DNA from: CAZIVP01 sp964542915
Lineage (GTDB): Bacteria; Calditrichota; Calditrichia; Calditrichales; Calditrichaceae
DNA length: 64,000 nt
Direction of reading: 5' to 3'
Assembly: GCA_964542915.1 (NCBI GenBank)
Contig: CAZIVP010000012.1
Span: forward strand, 1 to 64,000
Shown: in pieces, positions 7,824-16,524 of the stretch
How positions within the stretch are numbered: the stretch's first letter is position 1
Layout: each line of letters opens with the position of its first letter
Program-made: the position numbers and the translations under genes
Notes under the pieces: model-generated
What the model was told of the DNA's origin: nothing
What the model saw: the letters and a program-made list of their open reading frames with translations, nothing else
Database searches by the model: none

Positions 7824-8825
7824 TTAACGCCTGCAAATTTTATAACACAGCATTTGCAAAACTCCGGTTTCCCCGGCGTTTGTTGATTTTAAGGTAATAT
7901 CCACTTCATTTAAATATTCAACAACGCCCTTCAATTCCTGAATGTTAAAATGCTGACTATTAGTTAAAAAGTCGCGCACCTGAAAATCACTTAAATTCAG
8001 GGTTTCGGCAATACGCGTCCGGTTATAATTCCGTTGTTTTAAGGTGGATACCATTAGTAAGCGTTTAAAATATGCGAATAATATGGGATTGATCGCCAAG
8101 ACCGATTGTCCGCTTTCAAGCATCAATTTTGCAATTTTCAGGCTTTCACTCAAATCGCGACGGGCCAAGGCATTTTGCAGGGCAAATAAGCTTACTTCAC
8201 GTGAGACACCCGTCGTTCTCTCCACATCGTCCACCGCGATGACTTTTGTATCATTTTTATAATCGGCCAGCTTATCCAATTCCTGATCCAATGTAAGCAG
8301 ATTAGATCCCACATGGTTCACCAACAACTGAACCGCCTGTGGGTCCATTTCATAACCCTTTGTTTGCGCGCGCTTCTTCACCCAATCGCCGACCAGATAC
8401 TCTTTGACCGCTTTACATTCGATAGAAACGGCAGCCTTGTGTATGGTCTGAAACAATTTGGTTCGCCCTTTTTCAGCAGCACTTAATACCAGCGACGTTG
8501 TTTTTTGCGGATTGTTCACATATTTTTCAAAAGATTGCGAATCAGGTAATTTTAGTTTATCAAAATCGCGCACAATAACCAGTCTCCGCTCCGAGAACAT
8601 GGGGTAATCCAGACAGGCGGCAATTATTTGCCCGGGTTCGTCTTCACTACCGTAAAATATGGATAGATTCAGATCCCGGTCTGCTCTGTTCGGGAATATG
8701 GACGCTGTGATAGCCTTTATAAATTGATCGTGAAAAAACTTTTCGGGGCCGTGCAGGAAGTAAAGCGTTTTAAAGTCATTTTGTTCGAGATGTTTTAATG
8801 CTTCGTTTACACTTATTTGTTTCAT
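7824..8825 (-). CDS. holA: DNA polymerase III delta subunit
   Basis: The 333-residue product matches the clamp-loader delta subunit in length and layout: an N-terminal AAA+-like domain with FLHGPEKFFHDQFI (residues 23-36), a middle region with SLVLSAAEKGRTKLFQTI, and a C-terminal helical domain (EVSLFALQNALARRDLSESLKIAK). Delta opens the beta sliding clamp and, as in the family, has no functional Walker A. It lies 36 bp downstream of uppP. It is an essential replication gene and probably transcribed from the uppP promoter. Confidence 0.88.
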   Translation of the reverse strand: MKQISVNEALKHLEQNDFKTLYFLHGPEKFFHDQFIKAITASIFPNRADRDLNLSIFYGSEDEPGQIIAACLDYPMFSERRLVIVRDFDKLKLPDSQSFEKYVNNPQKTTSLVLSAAEKGRTKLFQTIHKAAVSIECKAVKEYLVGDWVKKRAQTKGYEMDPQAVQLLVNHVGSNLLTLDQELDKLADYKNDTKVIAVDDVERTTGVSREVSLFALQNALARRDLSESLKIAKLMLESGQSVLAINPILFAYFKRLLMVSTLKQRNYNRTRIAETLNLSDFQVRDFLTNSQHFNIQELKGVVEYLNEVDITLKSTNAGETGVLQMLCYKICRR

Positions 8826-8861
8826 AAAAACCGTTGACGATCATCTTTTATTTAATTCCGA

Positions 8862-9665
8862 TTAGAAAAAAATATACCAGACTATTCCGCTAAGCGCAAC
8901 GATCATACAATAATAACCGAACCATTGCAATTTTCCCTTCTTAACCACATCCAGCAGGAGTATAATCGCAATATAACCCGAGATAAACGCCATTACCGTG
9001 CCGGCGATTAAGTTGATCGTCGCTTCCGAATCAGGCGGCATTGCCAGCAAATCGTTTACCTTTAAAACAACCGCACCAAAAATGGCGGGAATCGAGAGTA
9101 AAAACGAAAATTTAGCAACTCGTTCGCGATCCATTCCCATTGCAATACCCGTGAATATCGTACTGCCGCTTCTCGAAATCCCAGGTAAAATAGCCGCCGC
9201 CTGAGCAATTCCGATAAGAAAAGTACGACTGAAATTGAACGGTGTCTTTCGATTGCGAAAAAATGGCGCCAACCACATGATCACGCCGGTAACAAAAAGA
9301 AAAACAAAAACCATTAACGAGGAGGAAAAAAGGGCTTCGATCTGATCCTTGAACACCAGACCGATAAACGCTGCCGGTATGGTGGCGCCAATAATGTAAA
9401 GATCATAAAACAATAAGGAACGCTGGTATGTATCACGGTTGGCTATGAATTTAAACGGCGCCAGAACCATTTCTCTCAATTCTTTACGAAATGCGAGTAG
9501 AACCGATAAAAGCGTACCGAAATGCACAAACACTTCGAAGGCCACACCTTCCTCTTGAAAACCGAGTAAATCGGAAAAAATGACGAGGTGCCCTGAACTG
9601 GAAATCGGCAGAAATTCCGACAAACCCTGGATCAAACCCAGCAACATTGCTTTAATGATATCCAC
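8862..9665 (-). CDS. uppP: Undecaprenyl-diphosphatase
   Basis: The 267-residue integral membrane protein has the two BacA/UppP signatures: QGLSEFLPISSSGH near residues 14-27 and PGISRSGSTI near 160-169. It converts undecaprenyl diphosphate to the monophosphate carrier lipid for cell-wall synthesis, and its cofactor substrate is made by the uppS product encoded at 30.7-31.5 kb. The start is GTG at 9665, set by AAGGAG seven nt upstream. holA follows in the same direction. Confidence 0.95.
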   Translation of the reverse strand: MDIIKAMLLGLIQGLSEFLPISSSGHLVIFSDLLGFQEEGVAFEVFVHFGTLLSVLLAFRKELREMVLAPFKFIANRDTYQRSLLFYDLYIIGATIPAAFIGLVFKDQIEALFSSSLMVFVFLFVTGVIMWLAPFFRNRKTPFNFSRTFLIGIAQAAAILPGISRSGSTIFTGIAMGMDRERVAKFSFLLSIPAIFGAVVLKVNDLLAMPPDSEATINLIAGTVMAFISGYIAIILLLDVVKKGKLQWFGYYCMIVALSGIVWYIFF

Positions 9666-9710
9666 GAATCTTCTCCTTGCCCTATCCTGTTTTCAGATAA
9701 AAAAAGGCAA

Positions 9711-9738
9711 AATATATTCAATGTTTTATCGTTTTCAA
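9711..9738 (-). promoter_or_regulatory. Candidate promoter of uppP-holA
   Basis: On the minus strand TTGAAA (9738-9733) and TATATT (9716-9711) are 16 bp apart. Transcription would start near 9704, about 40 nt before the GTG start. It resembles other promoter candidates in this window. Confidence 0.45.
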
Positions 9739-9844
9739 AAAATAAAATTGCTAAAACACCGAATGAAACTTAGCATAGAGATTATTTATTAAGTTTGGAT
9801 AAGTACAAAATATAAGGTAAAAGTCCCCAATTGGGAGGTTCAAA

Positions 9845-10147
9845 ATGATCAAACATGTCGTCCTTTGGAATGTAAAAGAGGAAGCCATGGACATGGATAA
9901 GGAACAAATAATAAGGGAGCTAACCGAACGACTAAGGGAATTGGACAAAAAATTAGACATGATAGAAGCTTTGGAAGTTGGAACCGATATCACCCATGGT
10001 GATGCCAGCGCCGATTTTATCCTTACAACTATTTTTAAGAATCGGGAAGATTTGCAGCGTTATCGGGAACACCCGGAGCACCTTAAAGTCGTGGAATTTA
10101 TAAAGAACGTAACAAACGATCGTAAAGTTATCGATTATGAGGTGTAG
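9845..10147 (+). CDS. Dabb (stress-responsive A/B barrel) family protein
   Basis: The 100-residue protein begins MIKHVVLWNVKEEA and has the typical central VGTDITHGDASADFIL and closing HPEHLKVVEFIK sequences of dimeric alpha/beta-barrel (Dabb) proteins. These are small cytosolic dimers; most have no assigned reaction. GGGAGG five nt upstream supports the ATG. The next gene starts 2 bp after its stop, so the two are probably cotranscribed. Confidence 0.8.
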   Translation: MIKHVVLWNVKEEAMDMDKEQIIRELTERLRELDKKLDMIEALEVGTDITHGDASADFILTTIFKNREDLQRYREHPEHLKVVEFIKNVTNDRKVIDYEV

Positions 10148-10149
10148 CT

Positions 10150-10617
10150 ATGTTAAGTACATTTTATAATCGGAGAAGGATTCCAAAGACATTCAAACCC
10201 AAAAGCGTTTACCGAATCGCAAAATTAGCCCGGAACTCCGAAGGGAACCCGCTTGTATGGACCTCTGAGAGCAATACGAAGCCAGACATTGCCGAATGGG
10301 CCGATTCGTTTTCAAATGATAAAAATGTACAAACGATCCATAGTGCGATCGACGATTTATCCACCGCCTTTATCGATATACTTGTTGTCTCTGATGACTC
10401 AGAGGTTTGGCTTAAACCTGCCGAGCTGCGCCGAGTTCTGAATTCCAATGGCTTACTCGTTATAAGTAAAGATATGACGCCAACGCCATTTCAGCCTCTC
10501 GAAAAGAAACTGGAGGATGGTGGATTTTTTTATGACAGGGGAGCGGTGAAGCAATTAAACGATAAATATTATGTTTTCCGAGCTCAGAACATAGTATGCT
10601 GTGGTTATAATATGTAA
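10150..10617 (+). CDS. Methyltransferase-like protein lacking the SAM-binding motif I
   Basis: Residues about 68-150 resemble the second half of a class I methyltransferase: AFIDILVVSDD (strand 4), ELRRVLNSNGLLVISKD (strand 5), then LEDGGFFYDRG and YYVFRAQ (strands 6-7). The N-terminal part is short and has no GxGxG loop, so SAM binding and catalysis are doubtful. The start is coupled to the Dabb gene, whose final codons carry the GAGG ribosome-binding sequence. It may be a decayed enzyme or a non-catalytic partner. Confidence 0.6.
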   Translation: MLSTFYNRRRIPKTFKPKSVYRIAKLARNSEGNPLVWTSESNTKPDIAEWADSFSNDKNVQTIHSAIDDLSTAFIDILVVSDDSEVWLKPAELRRVLNSNGLLVISKDMTPTPFQPLEKKLEDGGFFYDRGAVKQLNDKYYVFRAQNIVCCGYNM

Positions 10618-10662
10618 ATACCTTAGCAATGAATGTACCTCGCTTTCGTTGATTCGAATCGA

Positions 10663-10690
10663 AAGGCATGATCCCATAGAATCATGCCTT
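10663..10690 (+). terminator. Hairpin after the Dabb/methyltransferase-like pair
   Basis: AAGGCATGAT (10663-10672) and ATCATGCCTT (10681-10690) form a perfect 10-bp stem with an 8-nt loop. No run of T follows, so it is a weak intrinsic terminator, a Rho-assisted end or another RNA structure. A perfect palindrome GATTCGAATC lies just before it (10651-10660). Confidence 0.4.
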
Positions 10691-10859
10691 ATATCCAGCA
10701 AAGCAGTACTTGATTTAATTGCTTTAAATGATTAACTTAAACATTCTGAGAAATAACAGGAAACACAATTAAGGGTGGTGTATCTTTTTGATAAATTATT
10801 CATCCAATGAGGCGATAAAATGAAATTGGAAGAGTGGATTTATCAAAAGGAGGATGACA

Positions 10860-11111
10860 TTGAATACGGCAAAACAACCAAAGGTCGTTATCTTCACCAC
10901 ACCCACGTGTTCGCATTGTAATTCAGCCAAACGTTATTTGAAAGAGAAAAAGATTCGTTTCCGCGATGTTGATGTTTCCAAAGATGATCGGGCGGCCCGC
11001 GATATGCAGCGGCGTACAGGACAGAGCGGCGTTCCGGTGATTTTAGTGAATAACAGACCTGTTGTTGGATTCAATAAACCAAAAATAAATCAAATGTTGG
11101 GCATAAAGTAA
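10860..11111 (+). CDS. Glutaredoxin-like protein
   Basis: The roughly 83-residue thioredoxin fold begins KVVIFTTPTCSHC, with a CSHC active site, a Val-Pro cis-proline (SGVPVILVN) and GF near the C-terminus. These fit small glutaredoxin/NrdH-type proteins. I place the start at TTG 10860, because AAAAGGAGG ends at 10853, directly against the in-frame ATG at 10854 but six nt from the TTG. The gene lies 12 bp upstream of groES. The likely role is cytosolic disulfide exchange; the reductant is unknown. Confidence 0.85.
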   Translation: MNTAKQPKVVIFTTPTCSHCNSAKRYLKEKKIRFRDVDVSKDDRAARDMQRRTGQSGVPVILVNNRPVVGFNKPKINQMLGIK

Positions 11112-11123
11112 AAGGAGGTTACC

Positions 11124-11393
11124 GTGAAGATTAAGCCATTAGACGATCGTGTTTTGGTTGAGCAGATTGAGGAAGAAGAATCTAAAGTTGGTAACATCAT
11201 TATTCCCGATACGGCTAAAGAGAAACCGCGGATGGCAAAGGTGATCGCCGTGGGCACCGATGAGGAACTCAAAGAGCAGGTAAAAGAAGGCGACACCATC
11301 ATTTATTCAAAGTATTCAGGCGATGAAATCAAAATTGAAGAAAAAGAGTACCTGATTGTTCAGCGTACCGATATTTTAGCCGTTGTTGAATAA
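11124..11393 (+). CDS. groES: Co-chaperonin GroES
   Basis: The 89-residue protein starts KIKPLDDRVLVEQIEEEE and contains the mobile-loop region (SKVGNIIIPDTAKEKP) and the closing EYLIVQRTDILAVV of the 10-kDa chaperonin. It caps GroEL during protein folding. The start is GTG at 11124 with AAAGGAGG upstream. Unusually, groEL does not follow; a terminator closes the unit at 11406-11432, and glutaredoxin precedes it. I see no CIRCE element upstream. Confidence 0.95.
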   Translation: MKIKPLDDRVLVEQIEEEESKVGNIIIPDTAKEKPRMAKVIAVGTDEELKEQVKEGDTIIYSKYSGDEIKIEEKEYLIVQRTDILAVVE

Positions 11394-11405
11394 AATGAAA
11401 TGGAT

Positions 11406-11432
11406 GAGGGCTTTTTGAAGCCCTCTTTTTTT
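11406..11432 (+). terminator. Intrinsic terminator of groES
   Basis: GAGGGCTT (11406-11413) pairs with AAGCCCTC (11418-11425) across a four-base loop, followed by seven T. This is a standard Rho-independent terminator. Confidence 0.85.
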
Positions 11433-11514
11433 ATCATTCATACCTGCCCTGATCTTTGTATTGAATATACCCTCCAATCAATTTAAAGCATAAAATCTTA
11501 CTGGAAGGGCAACC

Positions 11515-11883
11515 ATGTTCCGATCTTTAATCATTCGTTGGGTTATAAATGCCGCTGCGCTTGCCGTGGTGGATTTATTATTCGATGGTATTTGGTTTGA
11601 GAGTACAGGTTCCTTATTGTTTACCGCCATTGTCTTCGGCTTATTAAATACCATCATCAAACCGGTGTTATTGATATTCACTTTACCGATTAATGTCCTA
11701 ACTTTGGGCCTCTTTACAGTAATAATAAACGCCGTCATTTTGGAGTTGACCGATTTTTGGGTGGCTTCGTTCAGGGTGGAAGGTTTTATGGTGGCCGTTC
11801 TTGCTGCTATTCTAATCAGTTTAGTCAGTGTGATTCTTCAATGGTTGCTAAGCGATACCCGCTCTGGGCACCGCCAGCTCTGA
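11515..11883 (+). CDS. Phage-holin-family (YvlD-like, four-helix) membrane protein
   Basis: The 122-residue product has about four hydrophobic helices and the family signature FGLLNTIIKPVLLIFTLP plus NVLTLGLFTVIINAVIL. Family members (Pfam phage_holin_4_2, e.g. YvlD) are small inner-membrane proteins of unknown function that are not linked to phages despite the name. GGAAGGG precedes the ATG. It is transcribed alone and converges with the adenylate cyclase gene, 16 bp away. Confidence 0.85.
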   Translation: MFRSLIIRWVINAAALAVVDLLFDGIWFESTGSLLFTAIVFGLLNTIIKPVLLIFTLPINVLTLGLFTVIINAVILELTDFWVASFRVEGFMVAVLAAILISLVSVILQWLLSDTRSGHRQL

Positions 11884-11899
11884 ATACGCGGTTTCTGTT

Positions 11900-14041
11900 T
11901 TACTTCTCCTGTAAAGTTGTAACGCCGTCCCAGTCCATCGGCGGTGGATTGTTACGATAAACCAGACACCGTTTGTGATAGATACGCGAAGGCGTGTCTT
12001 CCGGTTTAAGATCGATGCATTTGGCAAATAACTCCAGAGCCCCATCCCATTGCTGTTTGCGATACAGAACAATGCCCTGGTTATAATTCTCCAACATTTC
12101 CAGAAAGTTGTCTGTAAATTTTGTATCCTTATAACCGATTAATTCGAATACAGCGATAGGTTTTTGCTTACCTTTCACTCTCAGTAAATCCAACGGCCTC
12201 GTCAGAAAAGCATCTTTTACGTGTTGTTGTGTAAACTCACTGATCATGATGTTTGTGTCGTAATACTTATTGGCGCTTTCCAGACGGGCTCCAAGATTAA
12301 CCTGGTCGCCCATAACCGTATAATCAAACACATCTTTTGAGCCCATGTTGCCGACAATGACCTCGCCCGTATTAATACCAATCCGGGCTTTGATCTCCGG
12401 TCTGCCCTCATTTAACCATTTATTTCGGATACGTCTTAACTCTATCTGCATCTCCAGGGCGGCGGTACAAGCTGCCTGGGCGTGGTTTTCCATCGGCACC
12501 GGCATTCCAAATTCAGCCATAATGGCGTCGCCTTCAAACTTATCGATGATGCCATCATGTTTCAGGATTACCGCCGTCATTTCCGTTAGATACTCATTCA
12601 ACAAACGCACCAGCTCACGCGGCCGCATGCCTTCGGAAATGGTTGTAAAGCCGGCAATATCCGAAAATAATACAGTGATAATACGTTCTTCGCCGCCAAG
12701 TGTTAATTTATCCGGATTTTCAATGATTTCCTGAACCACCTTCTCCGGAACATAGTGTGCAAAAGCTCCTCGCAACATCTGTTTTTCTTTTTGGGCAAGC
12801 AAATACTGATAGAGACTAATACTGGTATATGTGAACAAAACCGATAAAACTGGTGTGGTAATGAGAAAAATGATACGATATTGACTAAAAAAGATAAACG
12901 ACAACACAATATAGCCGCCCAATAGTACAAAAAGCGAAAAAACGCCCCAACCGATTTTTAAACGTCTTGCCGCCGCGTATATCAACAATGAAAACAATAA
13001 AACAATGGCGAAGTTGACCAATGCCGGGAGATGGTGTAAGTACCGTTGATTCAACACCGTTAATATGGCATTGGCGTGGATTTCCACACCCGGCGTTTCC
13101 GCTCTAGCTTTTTTGCCGCCGGACGCTGTGTGTTCTAAAAAGGGGGTAGGAAAATTATCATGCAATTCCTGCATGGTCGAGCCGATGAGGACGATTCTAT
13201 CTTTAAAGATATCATCGTGGACAAGGCCAAAATCAGGGTCATCGAAAGCATTCAAATCAAACTCGCCCGCCAATTCAAAATCGTTATCGTCCAGAACATT
13301 ATCAAAAGAATATTGAGGGAATGAACCCGCCGGTCCCAGATAATTAATGAGAAATCCCAGATCGCCCTCGGTCGGGATACGCATGGGACCAAAATCCAAA
13401 TTGCCCTCCGTAAACCTCAGTTTACTATCGGGCGGTAAATCCTCATAAATCCGAATGGCTTGCGCGGCCAGCGATGGATACAGCGAATCATGAAACATCT
13501 GGGCAAACTGGTAGCGTCGGTAAAATCCATCCACATCGGCTTCAATAGCGGCCAGGCCCCACGGCGTTTTCGTCGTATCGCCCAAAAATTTTTCATAGGG
13601 CGGTATCAAGGTACTATACGTGTATCTTCCCTGCGTACGTAATAACTTTCCTGTTAGGACAACATTATCGTATTGCTGCAACACTTCTGCAAACCGCTCA
13701 TCGTGCTCAGCTCCATACTTATCGGGCTTGTCAAAGATAACATCAACGGCTATGACCGCAGCGCCGGCTTCTTCGAGATTTTCAATTACATGTGCAAAAT
13801 AGGAGCGCGGCCAGGGCCAGCGGTGCGGCGTGGATTCATCGGATTGATCATCAATAGCAATAATAACGATCGGATTTTGAGCCGGTTCTTCTTCGCCGCG
13901 TAATATAAAACGATAATCAAGCAGTCTGAGCTCCAGAGCTTCAAACATGGGCGTAAAACTGATCAGGTATGCCAACATTATGGAGGCAATCAATAAAGCG
14001 ACAAGGATCCATGGGCGGCTTTGCGGTCTGCTTATATCCAT
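11900..14041 (-). CDS. CHASE2-domain adenylate cyclase
   Basis: The 713-residue protein has an N-terminal membrane helix (about 11-30), a periplasmic CHASE2 sensor domain (about 40-340), three closely spaced membrane helices (about 345-415) and a class III cyclase domain (about 450-640). The cyclase shows the metal-binding FSDIAGF and EGDAIMAEFG motifs, the substrate Lys in IDKFEGD, and TVMGDQVNLGARLES with the transition-state residues, which points to ATP as substrate. A short tail (650-705) resembles a TPR unit. It is the last gene of an operon with a secreted protein, a FecR protein and a large envelope protein, so it probably converts an envelope signal into cAMP. Confidence 0.92.
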   Translation of the reverse strand: MDISRPQSRPWILVALLIASIMLAYLISFTPMFEALELRLLDYRFILRGEEEPAQNPIVIIAIDDQSDESTPHRWPWPRSYFAHVIENLEEAGAAVIAVDVIFDKPDKYGAEHDERFAEVLQQYDNVVLTGKLLRTQGRYTYSTLIPPYEKFLGDTTKTPWGLAAIEADVDGFYRRYQFAQMFHDSLYPSLAAQAIRIYEDLPPDSKLRFTEGNLDFGPMRIPTEGDLGFLINYLGPAGSFPQYSFDNVLDDNDFELAGEFDLNAFDDPDFGLVHDDIFKDRIVLIGSTMQELHDNFPTPFLEHTASGGKKARAETPGVEIHANAILTVLNQRYLHHLPALVNFAIVLLFSLLIYAAARRLKIGWGVFSLFVLLGGYIVLSFIFFSQYRIIFLITTPVLSVLFTYTSISLYQYLLAQKEKQMLRGAFAHYVPEKVVQEIIENPDKLTLGGEERIITVLFSDIAGFTTISEGMRPRELVRLLNEYLTEMTAVILKHDGIIDKFEGDAIMAEFGMPVPMENHAQAACTAALEMQIELRRIRNKWLNEGRPEIKARIGINTGEVIVGNMGSKDVFDYTVMGDQVNLGARLESANKYYDTNIMISEFTQQHVKDAFLTRPLDLLRVKGKQKPIAVFELIGYKDTKFTDNFLEMLENYNQGIVLYRKQQWDGALELFAKCIDLKPEDTPSRIYHKRCLVYRNNPPPMDWDGVTTLQEK

Positions 14042-14049
14042 ATAATGCT

Positions 14050-16482
14050 CTACAGATTAAAATCGAATCGCGTGGTTACGATCATATCCGAGGTGGCCCG
14101 GTTCGAATTTTCATCCAAATTAAAGCTTATATAATCGTATCGAAGACTGAAATTGCCAAAAGCTAACCTTCTCAGATTAAGACCCGCCGAATAATTAATT
14201 CTTTGATAATCGCTTGTTTCTCCAAAAGCGGGGTCTGTTGATATTTGCTGGTGATTGATATCCACAAATGGCTCCAAGTCGCTTTGCCAGAGTAGCTGTG
14301 GAAAGGAATAACTCAATCCGAATTTTATTTTGCGGATATCGGTATCGCTTTCGCCAAAACTGCTGCCCGTTTGTCCGTAACTTAATTTTGTTTTAAGCGG
14401 AATTGAGAATTGGTTACGCATACCAAGTGTGAAGATCGTAAAACGCGATTCATTCACAGGATTGATGGCGTCATCCATTTCATAATTTGTAGCGCTGAAC
14501 GTCGCGACATTTTGTACCGCTCCGGTTTCAAAGCGATAACTTGAGGATAGACCGATTCTTTGTGTGGTAATATCTTTTTTATATATACCTGTGGTATCGG
14601 CTATCGCGCGCTCGCCGTCGCTCTCCCGTTGCTCGTGGGCATAAGAGAGTGTAATACTGGGTAAGTTGCGAAACGGAAAATAAGAAATCGATCCGCCAAT
14701 ATCGGAATTCTTGGTCCGCGCGAAATCATTGGATAGATTGTCGCGGAAATTCTTATAAAACAGATTCAAGTAAACTTGATTGTTGATCAGACGGATATCG
14801 TCATAGAGAAAGATGCCTTCGATGTCTTTTAATAAATAGGGATTGCCCGGAGTTGTATAATCCCCGTCAATCTTCTTATAACTGACGCGTAAATTTTGGT
14901 TAAAATAGCGTAAACGGGTTTCGAATTGCATGGCGAGGCTCGGCAGAGGGGAAAGTCCCGGACTTAAAGATAAAAATCCCGTGTCATCTAAAAGATTGTA
15001 TAAGCGTTCCGCCGTGTCGCGGTCGTCTCCGCTAAGATCGAACTTTGTAGCCAGGGTATCGAAAGCGATTTCACCCGAGGCGTCTTCATTTTTCATGCTG
15101 GCCTGAAAACTACTCAGAAAAATCACCCGGTTTTGATGGAAATTGAGACGTAACGTTGTCCCCGCCACCAGTGCTTCCTTGGGATTGGCGCCATATTGAA
15201 TGGAATTGGGATCATCCTTGCTGTTAACAAGATTTAAAGCCCAATTGACGTGGGAGCCAAATTTAAATTGCGGACGGACGGCCAAAAATTGTTTCTTGTA
15301 CGTTCCGTACTGACGTATGCTTTGTAACGTATCGGTGGTTATACTATCGTTAGTTACCGGATCGGTAATCGTACGCAGCTCCTGCTCCACCGCACCTTCT
15401 ACGGAGCTGGCCGTTTGACCATAGGTGATATCGAGATCAACATACGGACTTTCGAATCCGGCGCTAACGCCGCGGATGCGTCTTTCCCATAAAACGAGGG
15501 GATCATAACTGGTATAAAAATCGCCGGCCTTCATATAGGCATTTGTGGAAGAATTAAAATTATAGCTCAACCCAACGCCGAACTGATTCACCGGTTGACG
15601 GTCATAGGAATCTTCGGAACTGAGAAGTCCCCTGGCGTTAAAATCCAATTTTTTAAAACTCCCGATGAAATTAAAACCGCCGCGATAATAATTATCACCC
15701 ACTTCATTGATATTCTGGTAGCGATTATCAAAATAGACATTGGATTGATAATTAAAACCCTTCTGGCTGGTCGGTTGTCCGCTTATTCGAAAATTGAAGG
15801 CTTTCTTGCCCACCATCTGGCCATCCCGGTTGTAAACCTGAAATTCACCCTGATGCGCGCCGCTGCGTATCGTCTGAGGTGCGAACGTGATAAGATTCCC
15901 ATCCCGCTTCAAAAACCGGGATACATCAATTCCGCGTATAAGCAGACGATAGCGATACTGATCTGCCTTTTGCGGACTGATAGGCAACGACAGGGCCAGT
16001 AAAAATTCATCGGAAGGTATGATTTCGTCGGGCTGAGGGCTGAGCAATAACACCTCGACGGGCAGCGTTTGTTGGGCTTTTTCCGCAGCGACAACCCGGG
16101 TTTCAAACGGTTGTTCCCAGGGGTTGGTGTTGGGTAAATGCATCCGTCTACCGATACTTGTCTCGAATGCAAAATAGTACTCAATCGCTCCCGGTGCGAG
16201 ACGTTCCGCCGGAATTTCAGCATCATATATCATACCATTGGACTCCATCTCGAGCGCCTCAAAATCATTATGGCCCGGTAGACGGTAAAACAAAGTAGCC
16301 CGGGTAACGCGATAATCGGCGATTTGAGTATCCAGTTCAAATCGCGCATCCTCACCAACCAGTATATTCTGAGGCCTCTGGTGATAGAGTTCTTCATGAA
16401 CGAGCGGTATTGAAGAATGAACCAATGAGATGTTCACAATAATAATGATCGCTAACCCAAAAATGGAATGTCGAGCAGGCAC
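14050..16482 (-). CDS. Large secreted or outer-membrane protein, unknown family
   Basis: After a signal peptide (ARHSIFGLAIIIIVNISLVHSS), residues about 25-240 look like soluble beta domains. The rest (about 240-810) is rich in alternating beta-strand stretches such as FNYQSNVYFDNRYQN and ends FSLRYDYISFNLDEN...TRFDFNL, with a terminal aromatic/Leu as in beta-barrel proteins. I infer an outer-membrane barrel. The GTG at 16482 is preceded by GGAGGGAGCT and is a better start than the ATG at 16494, which has no ribosome site. It lies between the FecR gene and the cyclase gene (8 bp gap). Confidence 0.65.
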   Translation of the reverse strand: MPARHSIFGLAIIIIVNISLVHSSIPLVHEELYHQRPQNILVGEDARFELDTQIADYRVTRATLFYRLPGHNDFEALEMESNGMIYDAEIPAERLAPGAIEYYFAFETSIGRRMHLPNTNPWEQPFETRVVAAEKAQQTLPVEVLLLSPQPDEIIPSDEFLLALSLPISPQKADQYRYRLLIRGIDVSRFLKRDGNLITFAPQTIRSGAHQGEFQVYNRDGQMVGKKAFNFRISGQPTSQKGFNYQSNVYFDNRYQNINEVGDNYYRGGFNFIGSFKKLDFNARGLLSSEDSYDRQPVNQFGVGLSYNFNSSTNAYMKAGDFYTSYDPLVLWERRIRGVSAGFESPYVDLDITYGQTASSVEGAVEQELRTITDPVTNDSITTDTLQSIRQYGTYKKQFLAVRPQFKFGSHVNWALNLVNSKDDPNSIQYGANPKEALVAGTTLRLNFHQNRVIFLSSFQASMKNEDASGEIAFDTLATKFDLSGDDRDTAERLYNLLDDTGFLSLSPGLSPLPSLAMQFETRLRYFNQNLRVSYKKIDGDYTTPGNPYLLKDIEGIFLYDDIRLINNQVYLNLFYKNFRDNLSNDFARTKNSDIGGSISYFPFRNLPSITLSYAHEQRESDGERAIADTTGIYKKDITTQRIGLSSSYRFETGAVQNVATFSATNYEMDDAINPVNESRFTIFTLGMRNQFSIPLKTKLSYGQTGSSFGESDTDIRKIKFGLSYSFPQLLWQSDLEPFVDINHQQISTDPAFGETSDYQRINYSAGLNLRRLAFGNFSLRYDYISFNLDENSNRATSDMIVTTRFDFNL

Positions 16483-16524
16483 AGCTCCCTCCATTATTCT
16501 TTAATGATTAATTAAATCGCCTTT

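Noticed and set aside
10645..10665. tRNA T-arm-like TTCGAAT
   Set aside because: The neighbouring bases do not form a T-arm stem or a cloverleaf. I saw no convincing tRNA anywhere in the window.
11515..11883. Phage origin suggested by the holin family name
   Set aside because: Members of this family are ordinary chromosomal membrane proteins, and no other phage gene is near.
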